NCBI GenBank assembly: GCA_017535435.1
Contig: JAFXTY010000054.1
Span: 1-32,924 of the forward strand
Direction of reading: 5' to 3'
From: Spirochaetia bacterium
GTDB lineage: Bacteria; Spirochaetota; Spirochaetia; CADAEX01
DNA: 32,924 nt
The notes under the pieces are model-generated. The model saw only the letters and a list, made by a program, of their open reading frames with translations, did no database searches and was not told where the DNA came from. Positions within the stretch are counted from its first letter, which is position 1. Every line of letters starts with the position of its first letter. Made by a program: the position numbers and the translations under genes. Of this stretch, positions 1 to 8,491 are shown piece by piece.

Positions 1-351
1 AAGAGTTCTGACATGCTTGTTACTTGGATTCTTGTGAACGGTGTGCTGGCTGCCTTAGGTGCCCTTCTGGCTCTGGCTCATCCCCTTACTATACTGGTCT
101 CCTTTGTGGGAGCCCCCATCACATCCCTGAATCCCACCATAGGTGTGGGAATGTTGGCCGGTATTGTGGAGGCTGTGCTGCGGAAGCCCCGGGTAAAGGA
201 TTTTGAGGATCTCTTTGACGATATAATGACATTCAAGGGCTTCTTCCGGAACCGGATAACCCATATCCTGATAGTGCTGCTTCTCTCCAGCGTGGGAAGT
301 GCCATCGGCACTATTATTGTGTTCCCGTATCTTCTGGCGCTCTTGAAGTAG
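1..351 (+). CDS. TraB/PrgY (GumN-like) family membrane protein, 5' partial
   Basis: Only the C-terminal ~116 residues are in the window; the frame is open to base 1, so the start lies upstream. The visible part has two hydrophobic segments around a conserved stretch with APITSLNPTIGVGM, a short charged RKPRVKDFEDL segment, and a final membrane segment. This is the typical C-terminal membrane domain of the TraB/PrgY family. The founding member, PrgY of Enterococcus, limits pheromone activity, but the role in most bacteria is not known. The 3' end overlaps the convergent radA by 38 bases. The family call is secure from the C-terminus; the N-terminal domain cannot be seen. Confidence 0.8.
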   Translation, partial: KSSDMLVTWILVNGVLAALGALLALAHPLTILVSFVGAPITSLNPTIGVGMLAGIVEAVLRKPRVKDFEDLFDDIMTFKGFFRNRITHILIVLLLSSVGSAIGTIIVFPYLLALLK

Positions 352-1666
352 CGTTCCCGAACACAGCTTTTATTCCTTCGGTTATAGTCTTGACTCTGCC
401 GGGCCCGACAAAGGTCTTGAAACCGAACTCGCTGGCGCTTTTCTCCCGTCCTGCTAAATTTTTCACCTTGAGAACTTCTCCTGTTAGGGATAGCTCCCCG
501 GATGCAATGATGTCTGATGGAACAGGAATTCCTGTCCGGGCAGAGTAGAGGGTCAGAGCTATGGCCAGCTCGGTTCCCACATCACGGATTCTTATGCCCC
601 CTGCCACATTCACATATATGTCGTGGTCTGAGAACTTGAGCCTGCAGTGCTTTTCCAGGATTGCAGCAACCCGTGAGATGACAGAGACATCTATCTTGTC
701 TGAATAGATGCGGGATATACCAGATTTTGCCGGGACTGTGAGTGCCTGGATCTCCACCAAGAAGACCCGTGTTCCCTCAAATACCGGGACTATGGAGACT
801 CCCGGTGGCACATCTTTATCTGGACGCTTGTTCAGGAACACGCTCTCCGGGTTCTTTATCTGCACCAGTCCTTCCTGCTTCATCTGGAAGATGCCGAACT
901 CATCAATGGAGCCGAAACGGTTCTTGGCTGCCCGTACTATCCTCAGGTCAGTGCCTGAGCTCTCGAAATAGAGGACTGTGTCCACCATATGCTCCACTGT
1001 CTTAGGGCCTGCGATAAGGCCGTCCTTGGTGACATGGGCTATCATCATCACAATCTTGCCGCAGCGCTTTGCCCAGTCGGTGAGCATGCCGCAGCAGTAT
1101 TTAAGCTGATTTGGGGTGCCCGGGGTGTTGCCCACCTCCGCCGATGTCATGGTCTGGATTGAGTCCAGCACCACAAAGTCGTATTTCCCTTTCTCAAGTA
1201 CTGAAAGAACGTTGTCCAGGTTGGTCTCGCACAGCACCTCCAGCAACCTGCTCTTTATTCCGAGTCTCTCGGAGCGCTGCTTTATCTGGGCCGCTGACTC
1301 CTCTCCTGAAATGTAGAGGGCTTTATAGTTTTCTGCAATTAAAGCTGCTGTCTGAAGCATCAGGGTGGATTTTCCTATTCCAGGCTCGCCCCCGATCATT
1401 ATGGAAGAGCCCCTCATTATGCCGCCGCCAAGTACCCGGTCTATCTCCTCGATGCCTGAGTAGATGCGGTCGTTCTCGCCCACTGTGCATTCTGTCAGCT
1501 TCACGGGGGCTATCTTGACCTCCTGCGCCTTGGAGAGCTTTACCGGCTTCTTGCTCACCTTGCTCTCGGAGAAGCTGTTCCAGGTGCCGCATTCAGGGCA
1601 GCGTCCTGTCCATTTGGGCTCTTTGTGTCCGCAGTTGTCACATATATAGACAGTCTTTTCTTCCAT
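314..1666 (-). CDS. radA: DNA repair protein RadA
   Basis: A 450-residue RadA (Sms), the usual length. It is a RecA-like branch-migration ATPase/helicase acting in homologous recombination and repair in the cytoplasm. A four-cysteine zinc finger lies at Cys9, Cys12, Cys23 and Cys26. The Walker A motif GEPGIGKS ends at Ser100, Walker B VVLDSIQ is near 165-171, and the RadA-specific KNRFG motif is at 248-252. The C-terminal third is the Lon-protease-like domain without proteolytic function. There is no Shine-Dalgarno sequence before the ATG. Instead an extended -10 (TGGTATAAT) ends six bases upstream, suggesting a leaderless transcript. It is divergent from the HAD gene and convergent with the TraB gene. 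Confidence 0.96.
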   Translation of the reverse strand: MEEKTVYICDNCGHKEPKWTGRCPECGTWNSFSESKVSKKPVKLSKAQEVKIAPVKLTECTVGENDRIYSGIEEIDRVLGGGIMRGSSIMIGGEPGIGKSTLMLQTAALIAENYKALYISGEESAAQIKQRSERLGIKSRLLEVLCETNLDNVLSVLEKGKYDFVVLDSIQTMTSAEVGNTPGTPNQLKYCCGMLTDWAKRCGKIVMMIAHVTKDGLIAGPKTVEHMVDTVLYFESSGTDLRIVRAAKNRFGSIDEFGIFQMKQEGLVQIKNPESVFLNKRPDKDVPPGVSIVPVFEGTRVFLVEIQALTVPAKSGISRIYSDKIDVSVISRVAAILEKHCRLKFSDHDIYVNVAGGIRIRDVGTELAIALTLYSARTGIPVPSDIIASGELSLTGEVLKVKNLAGREKSASEFGFKTFVGPGRVKTITEGIKAVFGNATSRAPEDTGTQ

Positions 1667-1672
1667 ACTCTG

Positions 1673-1703
1673 ATTATACCAGCATAGTTGCGGATTTTGT
1701 CAA
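1673..1703 (-). promoter_or_regulatory. radA promoter, probably leaderless
   Basis: On the minus strand TTGACA (1703-1698) is followed 19 bases later by TATAAT (1678-1673), preceded by TGG as an extended -10. Six bases then separate the hexamer from the radA ATG, so transcription should start at or next to the A of ATG. The long 19-base spacer is a weakness that the extended -10 may offset. Confidence 0.65.
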
Positions 1704-1716
1704 TCAGCGGTATAGT
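1688..1716 (+). promoter_or_regulatory. HAD phosphatase promoter, probably leaderless
   Basis: TTGCGG (1688-1693), a 17-base spacer, then TATAGT (1711-1716); the ATG follows after six bases at 1723. It is interleaved with the radA promoter on the other strand: the radA -35 lies inside this spacer. No Shine-Dalgarno sequence is present. Confidence 0.55.
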
Positions 1717-1722
1717 AAGAAT

Positions 1723-2379
1723 ATGGAATACAGGGGAATTCTTTTTGACCTGGACGGCACACTCCTCGATACGCTGGAAGACATCGGCTTTCATCTGAAC
1801 CGGATACTAGCGCGCTACGGGTATCCGCTCTTTCCCCAGGAAAAGATGAACACAATCATCGGCTGGGGGCTCAAGGTGGCCCTGTACAAGGTGCTTCCGC
1901 CCGAGGACCGGGAGAATGATCCATACCTTTCCAAGATGACAAGGGAGCTGATTGCTGACTACAACGCCGACCCTGTGATAAAGACTGCGCCGTACCCCGG
2001 AATCATCAAACTTTTGGATGAACTTGCCCGCCGCAACGTTGTGCTGGGCATTTTCTCAAACAAGGCGCATCAGGTGACGCTGCAGGTGGTGGAGAAGACT
2101 ATGGGGCTTTCCCGCTTCAAGGGAGTGCTGGGCTCCGATGCCGGCTTCCCGCGGAAGCCTGAGCCTGAGGGGGCTAACGAGGTGATACGCCAGATGGGGC
2201 TTCCTAAATCCGAGATTTTATATATTGGAGACACTATACTGGACCACGAGACTGCGCAGAATGCGGGTCTTGATGATATAACTGTGACCTGGGGCTTCCG
2301 GTCGCGGAAACAGCTGGAGGAGCAGGGAATAACCCGGTTTGTGGAGACCTCTGAGAAAATATTGCGATACTTTGAATAG
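1723..2379 (+). CDS. HAD-family phosphatase, phosphoglycolate phosphatase-like
   Basis: A 218-residue HAD superfamily hydrolase with a helical cap, like Gph/PGP phosphatases. Motif I is DLDGT with nucleophile Asp9 and acid/base Asp11. Motif II is Ser112 in FSNK, motif III is Lys145 in RKPEP, and motif IV is GDT at 169-171 with Asp174 for Mg2+. These support phosphomonoester hydrolysis. Phosphoglycolate is the likeliest substrate by family resemblance, but sequence alone does not fix it. The start at 1723 gives a normal N-terminus (MEYRGILFDLDGT). It precedes the phospho-sugar mutase by 27 bases and may be cotranscribed with it. Confidence 0.85.
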   Translation: MEYRGILFDLDGTLLDTLEDIGFHLNRILARYGYPLFPQEKMNTIIGWGLKVALYKVLPPEDRENDPYLSKMTRELIADYNADPVIKTAPYPGIIKLLDELARRNVVLGIFSNKAHQVTLQVVEKTMGLSRFKGVLGSDAGFPRKPEPEGANEVIRQMGLPKSEILYIGDTILDHETAQNAGLDDITVTWGFRSRKQLEEQGITRFVETSEKILRYFE

Positions 2380-2406
2380 TATACTTCGAAAAATTGGAGT
2401 TTTTGT

Positions 2407-4128
2407 ATGGAAAAGATGGAGATTGTGAAACTTGCCAATGAATATATGGAGAAGGAGCTGGATGAGGGGTTCAAGAACCAGGTGAAGAAGCTTCTGGCAG
2501 AAGAGAACTTTACCGAGCTGGAGGACTGCTTCTACAAGAACCTGGACTTCGGAACCGGCGGCATCCGCGGCGTTATCGGCGGCGGCTACAACCGGATGAA
2601 TCCGTATATTATCCGGAAGGTGACCCAGGGTCTGGCAACTTATATCTGCAAGGCAGCCGGGGGCAAGGCAGTCTCTGTGGTGCTGGCCCACGACTCACGG
2701 CGCTGTTCCCGTCTCTTCGCAGAGACTGCCGCAGCTGTGTTCTGTGGCAACGGTATAAAGACATATCTCTTCACTTCCCTGCGGCCCACCCCGGAGCTTT
2801 CCTTTGCGGTGCGGCATCTGGGCTGCATCTCCGGGGTGGTGGTTACAGCAAGCCACAACCCGGCCGAGTACAATGGCTACAAGGTGTACTGGGACGACGG
2901 CGGCCAGGTGGTGCCGCCCCAGGACCACGGCATTATCACCGAGGTGAACAGCGTCACTGACATCAAATACATGAGCCTTGAGGAGGCTACCAAGAAAAGG
3001 CTGTTCCAGCTTATAGACAAGGAAGTTGACGATGCTTTCCTGGATATGGTGAGGGGCTGTTCACTCCGGCCCGGCCTGATCAAGAAGGAGGGCAAAAACC
3101 TTAAGGTTGTCTACACACCGCTCCATGGCGCAGGCCGGGTGTGGGTGGAGAAGGCTCTTTCCAGCCTTGGCATTGAGGTAATCACTGTGCCGGAGCAGGC
3201 AGAGCCGGACGGCGAGTTCCCCACCGTCAAGTTCCCGAACCCTGAGGAGGGCTCTGCCCTGGCAATGGCCCTGGAGCTGGGCAAGAAGGTGGGTGCCAGC
3301 CTGGTGGTGGGGACCGACCCCGATTCCGACCGCCTTGGCACTGCAGTTCCCGAAGGGGCTGGTTTCCGCCTTATTACTGGAAACCAGCTGGGCTGCATGT
3401 TCATCTACTATGTTCTCTCCACACTCAAGGAGCAGGGAAAGCTTACCCCTGACACCGCCATCATAAAGACAGTGGTGACCACCGAGCTTCAGCGTCTTAT
3501 CGGTGAGAGCTTCGGAGTCCGTGTCTATGACGTGCTCACCGGCTTCAAGAATATAGCTTCTCTTATGAAGATCTTCGACACCACCGGCGAGAAGTTTGTA
3601 TACGGCGGCGAGGAGAGCTACGGCTATCTCTTCAGCACCCAGGTGCGGGACAAGGATGGTGTTGCCGCAGCAGTCATGGCCTGCGAGATGGCGCTGTACA
3701 ACGCATCAAGGGGCATGAGCCTGCTGGATTACATGAACGAGATCTACGAAAAATACGGATACTTCCAGGAGTCTCCTTTCTCCTTTACCTTCAAAGGAGC
3801 CAGCGGCGGCGAGAAGATAAAGAAGATAATGGAGGACCTGCGGGCCCATCAGCCTAAGAGCATAGGGGGCATTGCTGTGGCATCATCCACCGATTTCAAG
3901 GATGGAGTGGTGAAGAAGGGAATCCAGCTGCCACCATCCAATGTGCTCCAGTTTGTGCTTGCAGACGGCAGCTATGTCACTGCAAGGCCATCAGGCACCG
4001 AGCCTAAGATCAAATTCTATATCTCTTGCTGCGAGAAAGCTGGTGTGCCGCTGAATGAGGCAAAGAAAACAGTAGCTGCCAAGTGTCAGGCTATCAAGGA
4101 AGATCTTGAGAGAATATTGGGTGTCTGA
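2407..4128 (+). CDS. Phospho-sugar mutase (phosphoglucomutase/phosphomannomutase family)
   Basis: A 573-residue alpha-D-phosphohexomutase, which interconverts sugar 1- and 6-phosphates through a phosphoserine. The catalytic serine is Ser149 in TASHNP. The Mg2+ loop is GTDPDSDR with Asp304, Asp306 and Asp308. The sugar-binding loop is GGEESYG near 400-406, and the phosphate-binding loop is RPSGTEPK near 527-534. The length matches the long PgcA/PGM-PMM2-like branch, so glucose 1-phosphate or mannose 1-phosphate are the likely substrates; ribose phosphate is less likely. A Shine-Dalgarno TTGGAG (2394-2399) precedes the ATG by seven bases. The 3' end overlaps the convergent lipoprotein gene by 35 bases. 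Confidence 0.92.
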   Translation: MEKMEIVKLANEYMEKELDEGFKNQVKKLLAEENFTELEDCFYKNLDFGTGGIRGVIGGGYNRMNPYIIRKVTQGLATYICKAAGGKAVSVVLAHDSRRCSRLFAETAAAVFCGNGIKTYLFTSLRPTPELSFAVRHLGCISGVVVTASHNPAEYNGYKVYWDDGGQVVPPQDHGIITEVNSVTDIKYMSLEEATKKRLFQLIDKEVDDAFLDMVRGCSLRPGLIKKEGKNLKVVYTPLHGAGRVWVEKALSSLGIEVITVPEQAEPDGEFPTVKFPNPEEGSALAMALELGKKVGASLVVGTDPDSDRLGTAVPEGAGFRLITGNQLGCMFIYYVLSTLKEQGKLTPDTAIIKTVVTTELQRLIGESFGVRVYDVLTGFKNIASLMKIFDTTGEKFVYGGEESYGYLFSTQVRDKDGVAAAVMACEMALYNASRGMSLLDYMNEIYEKYGYFQESPFSFTFKGASGGEKIKKIMEDLRAHQPKSIGGIAVASSTDFKDGVVKKGIQLPPSNVLQFVLADGSYVTARPSGTEPKIKFYISCCEKAGVPLNEAKKTVAAKCQAIKEDLERILGV

Positions 4129-6376
4129 CTTCTGCTGCAGTAAGGGTGAGCTTGCCATCCTTGATGACCAGCTTGCCTGATCTGTTATCCATCTCTTTCC
4201 ACCCGTTTGAGTGATAGACTACATCACAGGTGAATTTACTCTTGTCACCGGCAGTATAGGCCCCAATCTTTTTTATAGGATTCTTCATCTCCACCAGAAG
4301 TGGTTTCCCATCTTCTGCATGAATCAGGAAGCCTGGGAAATAAGGGATATCCTTGCAGGTCTGGAGGGGGATGCCGGCCTGGTCCAGATAGTCCTGCAGC
4401 GTTTCTTTGAGTGGTGTCTCGCCAGATTCCAGAGTTCTGATCCGCTCCTCCAGAAGCTGGATAAGATGGGTGTAGATAATCTTGTGATTCTTCTCCAGCT
4501 GGGTATACAGCCCCTTGTTGGCATTCACAATCTGATTGCCGAAGGAGGTTACAGTCTTTATCTTGGGGTAGTTCACATGGTTCAGCAGAGTCACTGCCGC
4601 GAAAAGGTCGAAGGACTGGTAATAGAGGCTGGCAGAGATGGCTGACCGGTGGAATGATGTGCTTAGCCTTCTTCCTTTCTTGACCAGCTTGAGATACTCT
4701 TTGTTGCGATCAAGATTCTGCTTCATCCCTTCATCTCTGTAGTAGTCCAGTATCTCGTTGTCGTAGAGATAGGTGAACTTGAAGGTGTCGGGATTTACAG
4801 GTTCTCCGGTGGCAGAGAGGAGCAGCCTGACATCGCCATAAGGGGTGTCCGGCAGTGTGATGCAGATTAAATCCTTTGTAGCTTCGGCACGGCAGGCGAA
4901 AAGCTTAAGATTCTTCTCCTTGAACAATGTCCCGATGATATTTTTGAACTCCGGCGACAGATTCTGTTTATCCAAGTCCTCCAGGGAGAAAGTGACGAAG
5001 AAAAGCTTGGGAGTTCCGTCCATGCCTGGATCCAGCCGGTACATATAGGACCATATCTCCACAGGATACATCTTTATATCTGCTGTCTCGCCCCCCAGGG
5101 TGAACTTGAGGGTGCAGTCTCCGTCGCTCATCATGAAGTCGGGAATGGAGAGGGCCATTTCATTGCCTTCTGGCAGCTTTATGCTTCCATTGTATGATAT
5201 TTCCTGCTTGGGCCGGCGCAGGGTTGCAGGATCAATTGTGGTGTCCAGGAAGCTCTCCTCTGCGAATTTCATAGGCATTTCCTTGAACTGCCATTCTGTA
5301 TCTTTCAGATTTTTATAGTAGAAGCCTGTTTTTCCCTCCGGGGAGAGGCCTCCCACCCGCAGCTCCCGGGCATCGTTTCCCCGGCCTGTCTGGAATATGG
5401 TTATGTGCCTGGTTATTCGGGCCTGTCCGGAAAGGGGTATGCCAGGCTGCTTTGCCCACTCCTCATTGGGCAGCCCCCATTCGGTGAAGTTGGTGATATA
5501 TTGAGTGCCGTCATAGGGCTGTTTCTCATTCTTATAAGTGTATAGGAAGAACATAGGGTCGCCACCCATGGTGTCGAAGTCGATGAGCCTGGTATACATC
5601 TCTCCTGCATCGTTGATGACAAAGAGGGTGGAGCCGCTGGCGCTGATGTTCTTGGCTATGAAGGCACCCCGCTCCGGCAGAGGCATGCTGCGGCTCAAGT
5701 CGGCCGGAAGTCCCGAGTCGGTGAACCGGATTGTGTCTCCGGCCTCGTTCATCATGTAGTAGGTCTCTATACCCATTGAGCCGTAGTGATGCTGGTTCCC
5801 GAATATATCCTCGTACCACAGCACTTCGGAGCGTCGGGTGCCTGCTGTCCAGGCCCGGGAGATGCCGGTGGTGCGGTTCAAGGCCAGCTGCCCTTTGGTG
5901 GGGAAACCCATCACATGGTACCAGGTTATGTGCCGCCGGATGGTGGTCCGCTCAAAGTAATATTCGTAGACTTTGCCATCCTGGTCCATGGCCAGAAGGC
6001 TGTCCACATCTCCTGCCAGGGCTATGACACGCTTAGGTGTCTTGAACTTGCCTATCTTGCTGTAGGGGAGTCCTGTCTCCAGGGGTTCCCATTCGGCCGG
6101 CCCTTTGGCTCCTGTGCGGTTCTTGTAGAAGATTCTCCCCTCTGCCAGGCAGAACTGGTAATCCTTGTTGAAGGTCTGTGTTGCAGTTTTTATGTATACT
6201 TTGTCGGGCAGCTGGCCGTTGACGTTGTTTATGCTCTCTGTGTCGGCCATATGTATTTCTTCTGCCCCTGCCATGGCTCTGGCATGCTCCTCGTAGTCGT
6301 TCACCCGGGAAAGGGCCACGCAGGAGGAGAGTAGTAATGCAGAAAGGGTCAGGCAAAGCAGGCCGAACTTTTTCAT
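4094..6376 (-). CDS. Large exported lipoprotein of unknown function
   Basis: A 760-residue protein I do not recognise. It starts with Lys-Lys, a hydrophobic stretch and a lipobox LSSC with Cys19, so it should be exported and lipid-anchored. The N-terminal half contains beta-strand-like units with an Asn/Asp-x-x-Gly turn followed by aromatic residues: SLLAMDQDGKVYEYY (126-140), YYMMNEAGDTIRF (206-218), LFVINDAGEMYTRL (251-264). It also has two similar FYKN...EW units, near 83-96 and in mid-protein. A beta-propeller-like fold is therefore possible. The C-terminal third is more helical and charged. No catalytic motif is visible. It is divergent from the exonuclease gene with overlapping promoters. 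Confidence 0.85.
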   Translation of the reverse strand: MKKFGLLCLTLSALLLSSCVALSRVNDYEEHARAMAGAEEIHMADTESINNVNGQLPDKVYIKTATQTFNKDYQFCLAEGRIFYKNRTGAKGPAEWEPLETGLPYSKIGKFKTPKRVIALAGDVDSLLAMDQDGKVYEYYFERTTIRRHITWYHVMGFPTKGQLALNRTTGISRAWTAGTRRSEVLWYEDIFGNQHHYGSMGIETYYMMNEAGDTIRFTDSGLPADLSRSMPLPERGAFIAKNISASGSTLFVINDAGEMYTRLIDFDTMGGDPMFFLYTYKNEKQPYDGTQYITNFTEWGLPNEEWAKQPGIPLSGQARITRHITIFQTGRGNDARELRVGGLSPEGKTGFYYKNLKDTEWQFKEMPMKFAEESFLDTTIDPATLRRPKQEISYNGSIKLPEGNEMALSIPDFMMSDGDCTLKFTLGGETADIKMYPVEIWSYMYRLDPGMDGTPKLFFVTFSLEDLDKQNLSPEFKNIIGTLFKEKNLKLFACRAEATKDLICITLPDTPYGDVRLLLSATGEPVNPDTFKFTYLYDNEILDYYRDEGMKQNLDRNKEYLKLVKKGRRLSTSFHRSAISASLYYQSFDLFAAVTLLNHVNYPKIKTVTSFGNQIVNANKGLYTQLEKNHKIIYTHLIQLLEERIRTLESGETPLKETLQDYLDQAGIPLQTCKDIPYFPGFLIHAEDGKPLLVEMKNPIKKIGAYTAGDKSKFTCDVVYHSNGWKEMDNRSGKLVIKDGKLTLTAAEVRHPIFSQDLP

Positions 6377-6382
6377 AGTTTC

Positions 6383-6411
6383 AATATAGTCAAAATAAAT
6401 AATTAAGTCTA
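6383..6411 (-). promoter_or_regulatory. Lipoprotein gene promoter, probably leaderless
   Basis: Minus-strand TATATT (6388-6383) ends six bases before the ATG at 6376. A weak -35, TAGACT (6411-6406), sits 17 bases upstream. No ribosome binding site is present. The -10 overlaps the -35 region of the divergent exonuclease promoter. Confidence 0.5.
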
Positions 6412-6415
6412 TGAT
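6387..6415 (+). promoter_or_regulatory. Exonuclease gene promoter, probably leaderless
   Basis: TAGTCA (6387-6392), a 17-base spacer, then TATGAT (6410-6415). The ATG at 6422 follows six bases later, so transcription should begin at or beside the start codon. AGGGA (6416-6420) lies only one base before the ATG, too close to act as a Shine-Dalgarno sequence. The -35 overlaps the -10 of the opposing lipoprotein promoter. Confidence 0.5.
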
Positions 6416-6421
6416 AGGGAT

Positions 6422-6979
6422 ATGCCCTATGTCGCACTAGATTTCGAGACAGCCAACTGCTCCAAAGCCAGCCCCTGTGCACTGGGGATGGTGCGCTTTG
6501 AGGGGAACGAGATCCTGGATGAGTTCTATACTCTGATTGCTCCCCCTGAGATGCGCTTTGATCCTTTCAATATCTCGATTCACGGAATCCACCCTGAGGA
6601 TGTGGCCGACTCTCCCACTTTTGCCGATATCTGGCCCGATGTCCTTGCTTTTATCGGTGATGACATTGTGATGGCCCACAACGCAGGCTTTGATCTTGGC
6701 GTGCTCAAGGGAACTCTGTTCAAGTATGGCATAGAGCTGCCCAAGCTGCGTTACTACTGCACCTGGAAGCTTTCCAAACAGCTGTATCCCGAGCTGCCTC
6801 ACCGTTCTCTGGATGCCCTGGCAGAGCGGATTCACTTCCCATTCAAGCATCACAATGCCCTGGAGGATGCCAAGGCCTGTGCTGCCATCTTCCACCAGAT
6901 GGAGGAGGAACTGTATCCTGCCACCATCGACACTGTTATGAAGCCCTGCCATTTCCCGCCTCCGCTGTTTCCTTTATAA
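6422..6979 (+). CDS. DEDDh 3'-5' exonuclease, DnaQ/epsilon-like
   Basis: A 185-residue single-domain exonuclease of the DnaQ superfamily. The four acidic residues and the histidine are visible: Asp7 and Glu9 in DFET, Asp91 in HNAGFD, and His144 with Asp149 in HNALEDA. It should remove nucleotides from 3' ends in a two-metal reaction. It has no polymerase, BRCT or GIY-YIG domain, so it could be a free proofreading subunit or a repair/RNA-trimming exonuclease. Sequence alone does not decide, so I give no gene symbol. About 110 bases separate it from uraA, which has its own promoter. Confidence 0.88.
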   Translation: MPYVALDFETANCSKASPCALGMVRFEGNEILDEFYTLIAPPEMRFDPFNISIHGIHPEDVADSPTFADIWPDVLAFIGDDIVMAHNAGFDLGVLKGTLFKYGIELPKLRYYCTWKLSKQLYPELPHRSLDALAERIHFPFKHHNALEDAKACAAIFHQMEEELYPATIDTVMKPCHFPPPLFPL

Positions 6980-7035
6980 GTAATTTATCTTGCCATATTA
7001 ATAACTATATGTAATTTTATTTTCATTCTTTTCTA

Positions 7036-7065
7036 TTGAAAAAATGGCCCCGACTGTTATACAAT
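7036..7065 (+). promoter_or_regulatory. uraA-upp promoter and ribosome binding site that decides the start
   Basis: TTGAAA (7036-7041), an 18-base spacer, then TACAAT (7060-7065); the overlapping TATACA would give a spacer of 16. Transcription should start near 7072. An in-frame ATG at 7044 lies inside the spacer and so cannot be in the message. A strong GGAGG (7079-7083) stands eight bases before the ATG at 7092, which I take as the true start. Confidence 0.65.
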
Positions 7066-7091
7066 TAAAGAAAATCACGGAGGGGAAATTA

Positions 7092-8480
7092 ATGAAAGAT
7101 TTCAAGGGCGAACCTATCAGGGACGCTAAGCTCCTGGGCACTGGAAGTATGTTGCTCATGGGTCTTCAGCACATGGTTGCTATGTTTGGTGCCACAGTTC
7201 TGGTGCCTATTCTTGTGGGCGGTTTTTTCAAGGATGCTACCGGTGAGCCTATCAGCCAGGGTATGACTGTTGCAGTCACTCTGTTCTGTGCCGGTTTCGG
7301 AACTCTCGTATTCCATGTGTGCTCAAAGTTCAAGGTGCCCGCTTTCCTCGGCTCCTCCTTCGCTTTCCTGGGCGGCTTCTACACAGTTGCAAACCTTAAT
7401 GCCGGCATCTACGCTGGAATGGGTGCCAACGAGAAGGCTGCATATGCCTGTGGCGGTGTAGTTGTTGCCGGTCTTGCATACTTTATCCTTGCTCTCATCA
7501 TCAAGCTGGTGGGAATGAAGAAGGTTATGCGGTTCCTGCCTCCTGTAGTTACAGGCCCGATCATCATCTGCATCGGACTCTCACTGGCAGGCTCTGCCAT
7601 CGGCAACGCTTCCACCAACTGGTTCCTGGCTATCATAGCTCTGGCAACAATCGTTGTATTCAACGTATGGGGCAAGGGGCTTTTCCGGATCATCCCTATC
7701 CTTATGGGTATCGCAGTTTCCTATGTCATTGCCCTGATTATGCACATGGCTGGCATGACAAACCCGGACGGCTCAGCAATCTTCAGCTTTGCTGCCATCA
7801 GCGACTCTGCATGGGTGGGAATTCCTGCATTCAAGTTCTGTAAGTTCGACATAACAGCAGTGCTGGTAATGGCTCCTATCGCCATCGCTTCAATGATGGA
7901 GCATATCGGCGATATGTCTGCTATCTCTGCTACAACAAGCACCAACTTCCTGGCCGATCCTGGCCTGCACCGCACTCTTATGGGCGACGGTCTTGCAACA
8001 GCACTGGCTGGTCTGGTGGGTGGTCCTTCCAACACTACATACGGCGAGAACACCGGAGTTCTGGAGCTTTCCAGAGTATTTGACCCTAAGGTTGTACGGC
8101 TGGCTGCAGTTTATGCAATCATCCTCTCATTCATCCCTAAGTTCTCTGCCATCATCTCCACTATGCCTACAGCTATCATCGGCGGTATCTCCTTCATGCT
8201 CTATGGTATGATCTCTGCCATCGGTGTGCGGAACATTGTTGAGAACAGGGTAGACCTGACCAAGTCCAGAAACCTGATCATCGCAGGTGTTATCTTTGTA
8301 TGCGGCCTTGGATTCTCCAGCGGCCTTACATTCAAGGTGGGAAGCACCTCCATCACACTGACTGCACTGGCTATCGCTGCTATTGCAGGTATCGTGCTTA
8401 ATGCGATTCTTCCTGGAAACGACTACGAGTTCGGAAAGAATGCTGCAGGCGACAAGAGCCGCGGTATCTTCCTTTCTTGA
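7092..8480 (+). CDS. uraA: Uracil permease (NCS2 family)
   Basis: A 462-residue inner-membrane nucleobase:cation symporter with many hydrophobic segments, the NCS2 length. The N-terminal signature [16 protein letters not shown] is characteristic of UraA-type uracil transporters. [10 protein letters not shown] and the later [15 protein letters not shown] stretch match the conserved substrate-site helices of the family. The gene directly downstream is uracil phosphoribosyltransferase, so uracil is the most likely substrate: uptake is followed at once by conversion to UMP. The start at 7092 is chosen because it has a strong Shine-Dalgarno sequence and the upstream ATG lies inside the promoter. 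Confidence 0.93.
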   Translation: MKDFKGEPIRDAKLLGTGSMLLMGLQHMVAMFGATVLVPILVGGFFKDATGEPISQGMTVAVTLFCAGFGTLVFHVCSKFKVPAFLGSSFAFLGGFYTVANLNAGIYAGMGANEKAAYACGGVVVAGLAYFILALIIKLVGMKKVMRFLPPVVTGPIIICIGLSLAGSAIGNASTNWFLAIIALATIVVFNVWGKGLFRIIPILMGIAVSYVIALIMHMAGMTNPDGSAIFSFAAISDSAWVGIPAFKFCKFDITAVLVMAPIAIASMMEHIGDMSAISATTSTNFLADPGLHRTLMGDGLATALAGLVGGPSNTTYGENTGVLELSRVFDPKVVRLAAVYAIILSFIPKFSAIISTMPTAIIGGISFMLYGMISAIGVRNIVENRVDLTKSRNLIIAGVIFVCGLGFSSGLTFKVGSTSITLTALAIAAIAGIVLNAILPGNDYEFGKNAAGDKSRGIFLS

Positions 8481-8491
8481 TGGAGAGCAAC

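Noticed and set aside
318-365. Inverted repeat TGTGTTC/GAACACA around the TraB/radA overlap as a bidirectional terminator
   Set aside because: The 34-base loop is long, the inner stem uses wobble pairs, and no T run follows on either strand.
7044-7091. An upstream ATG that would extend UraA by 16 residues
   Set aside because: This ATG lies between the -35 and -10 elements and has no ribosome binding site, whereas ATG 7092 has a strong GGAGG.
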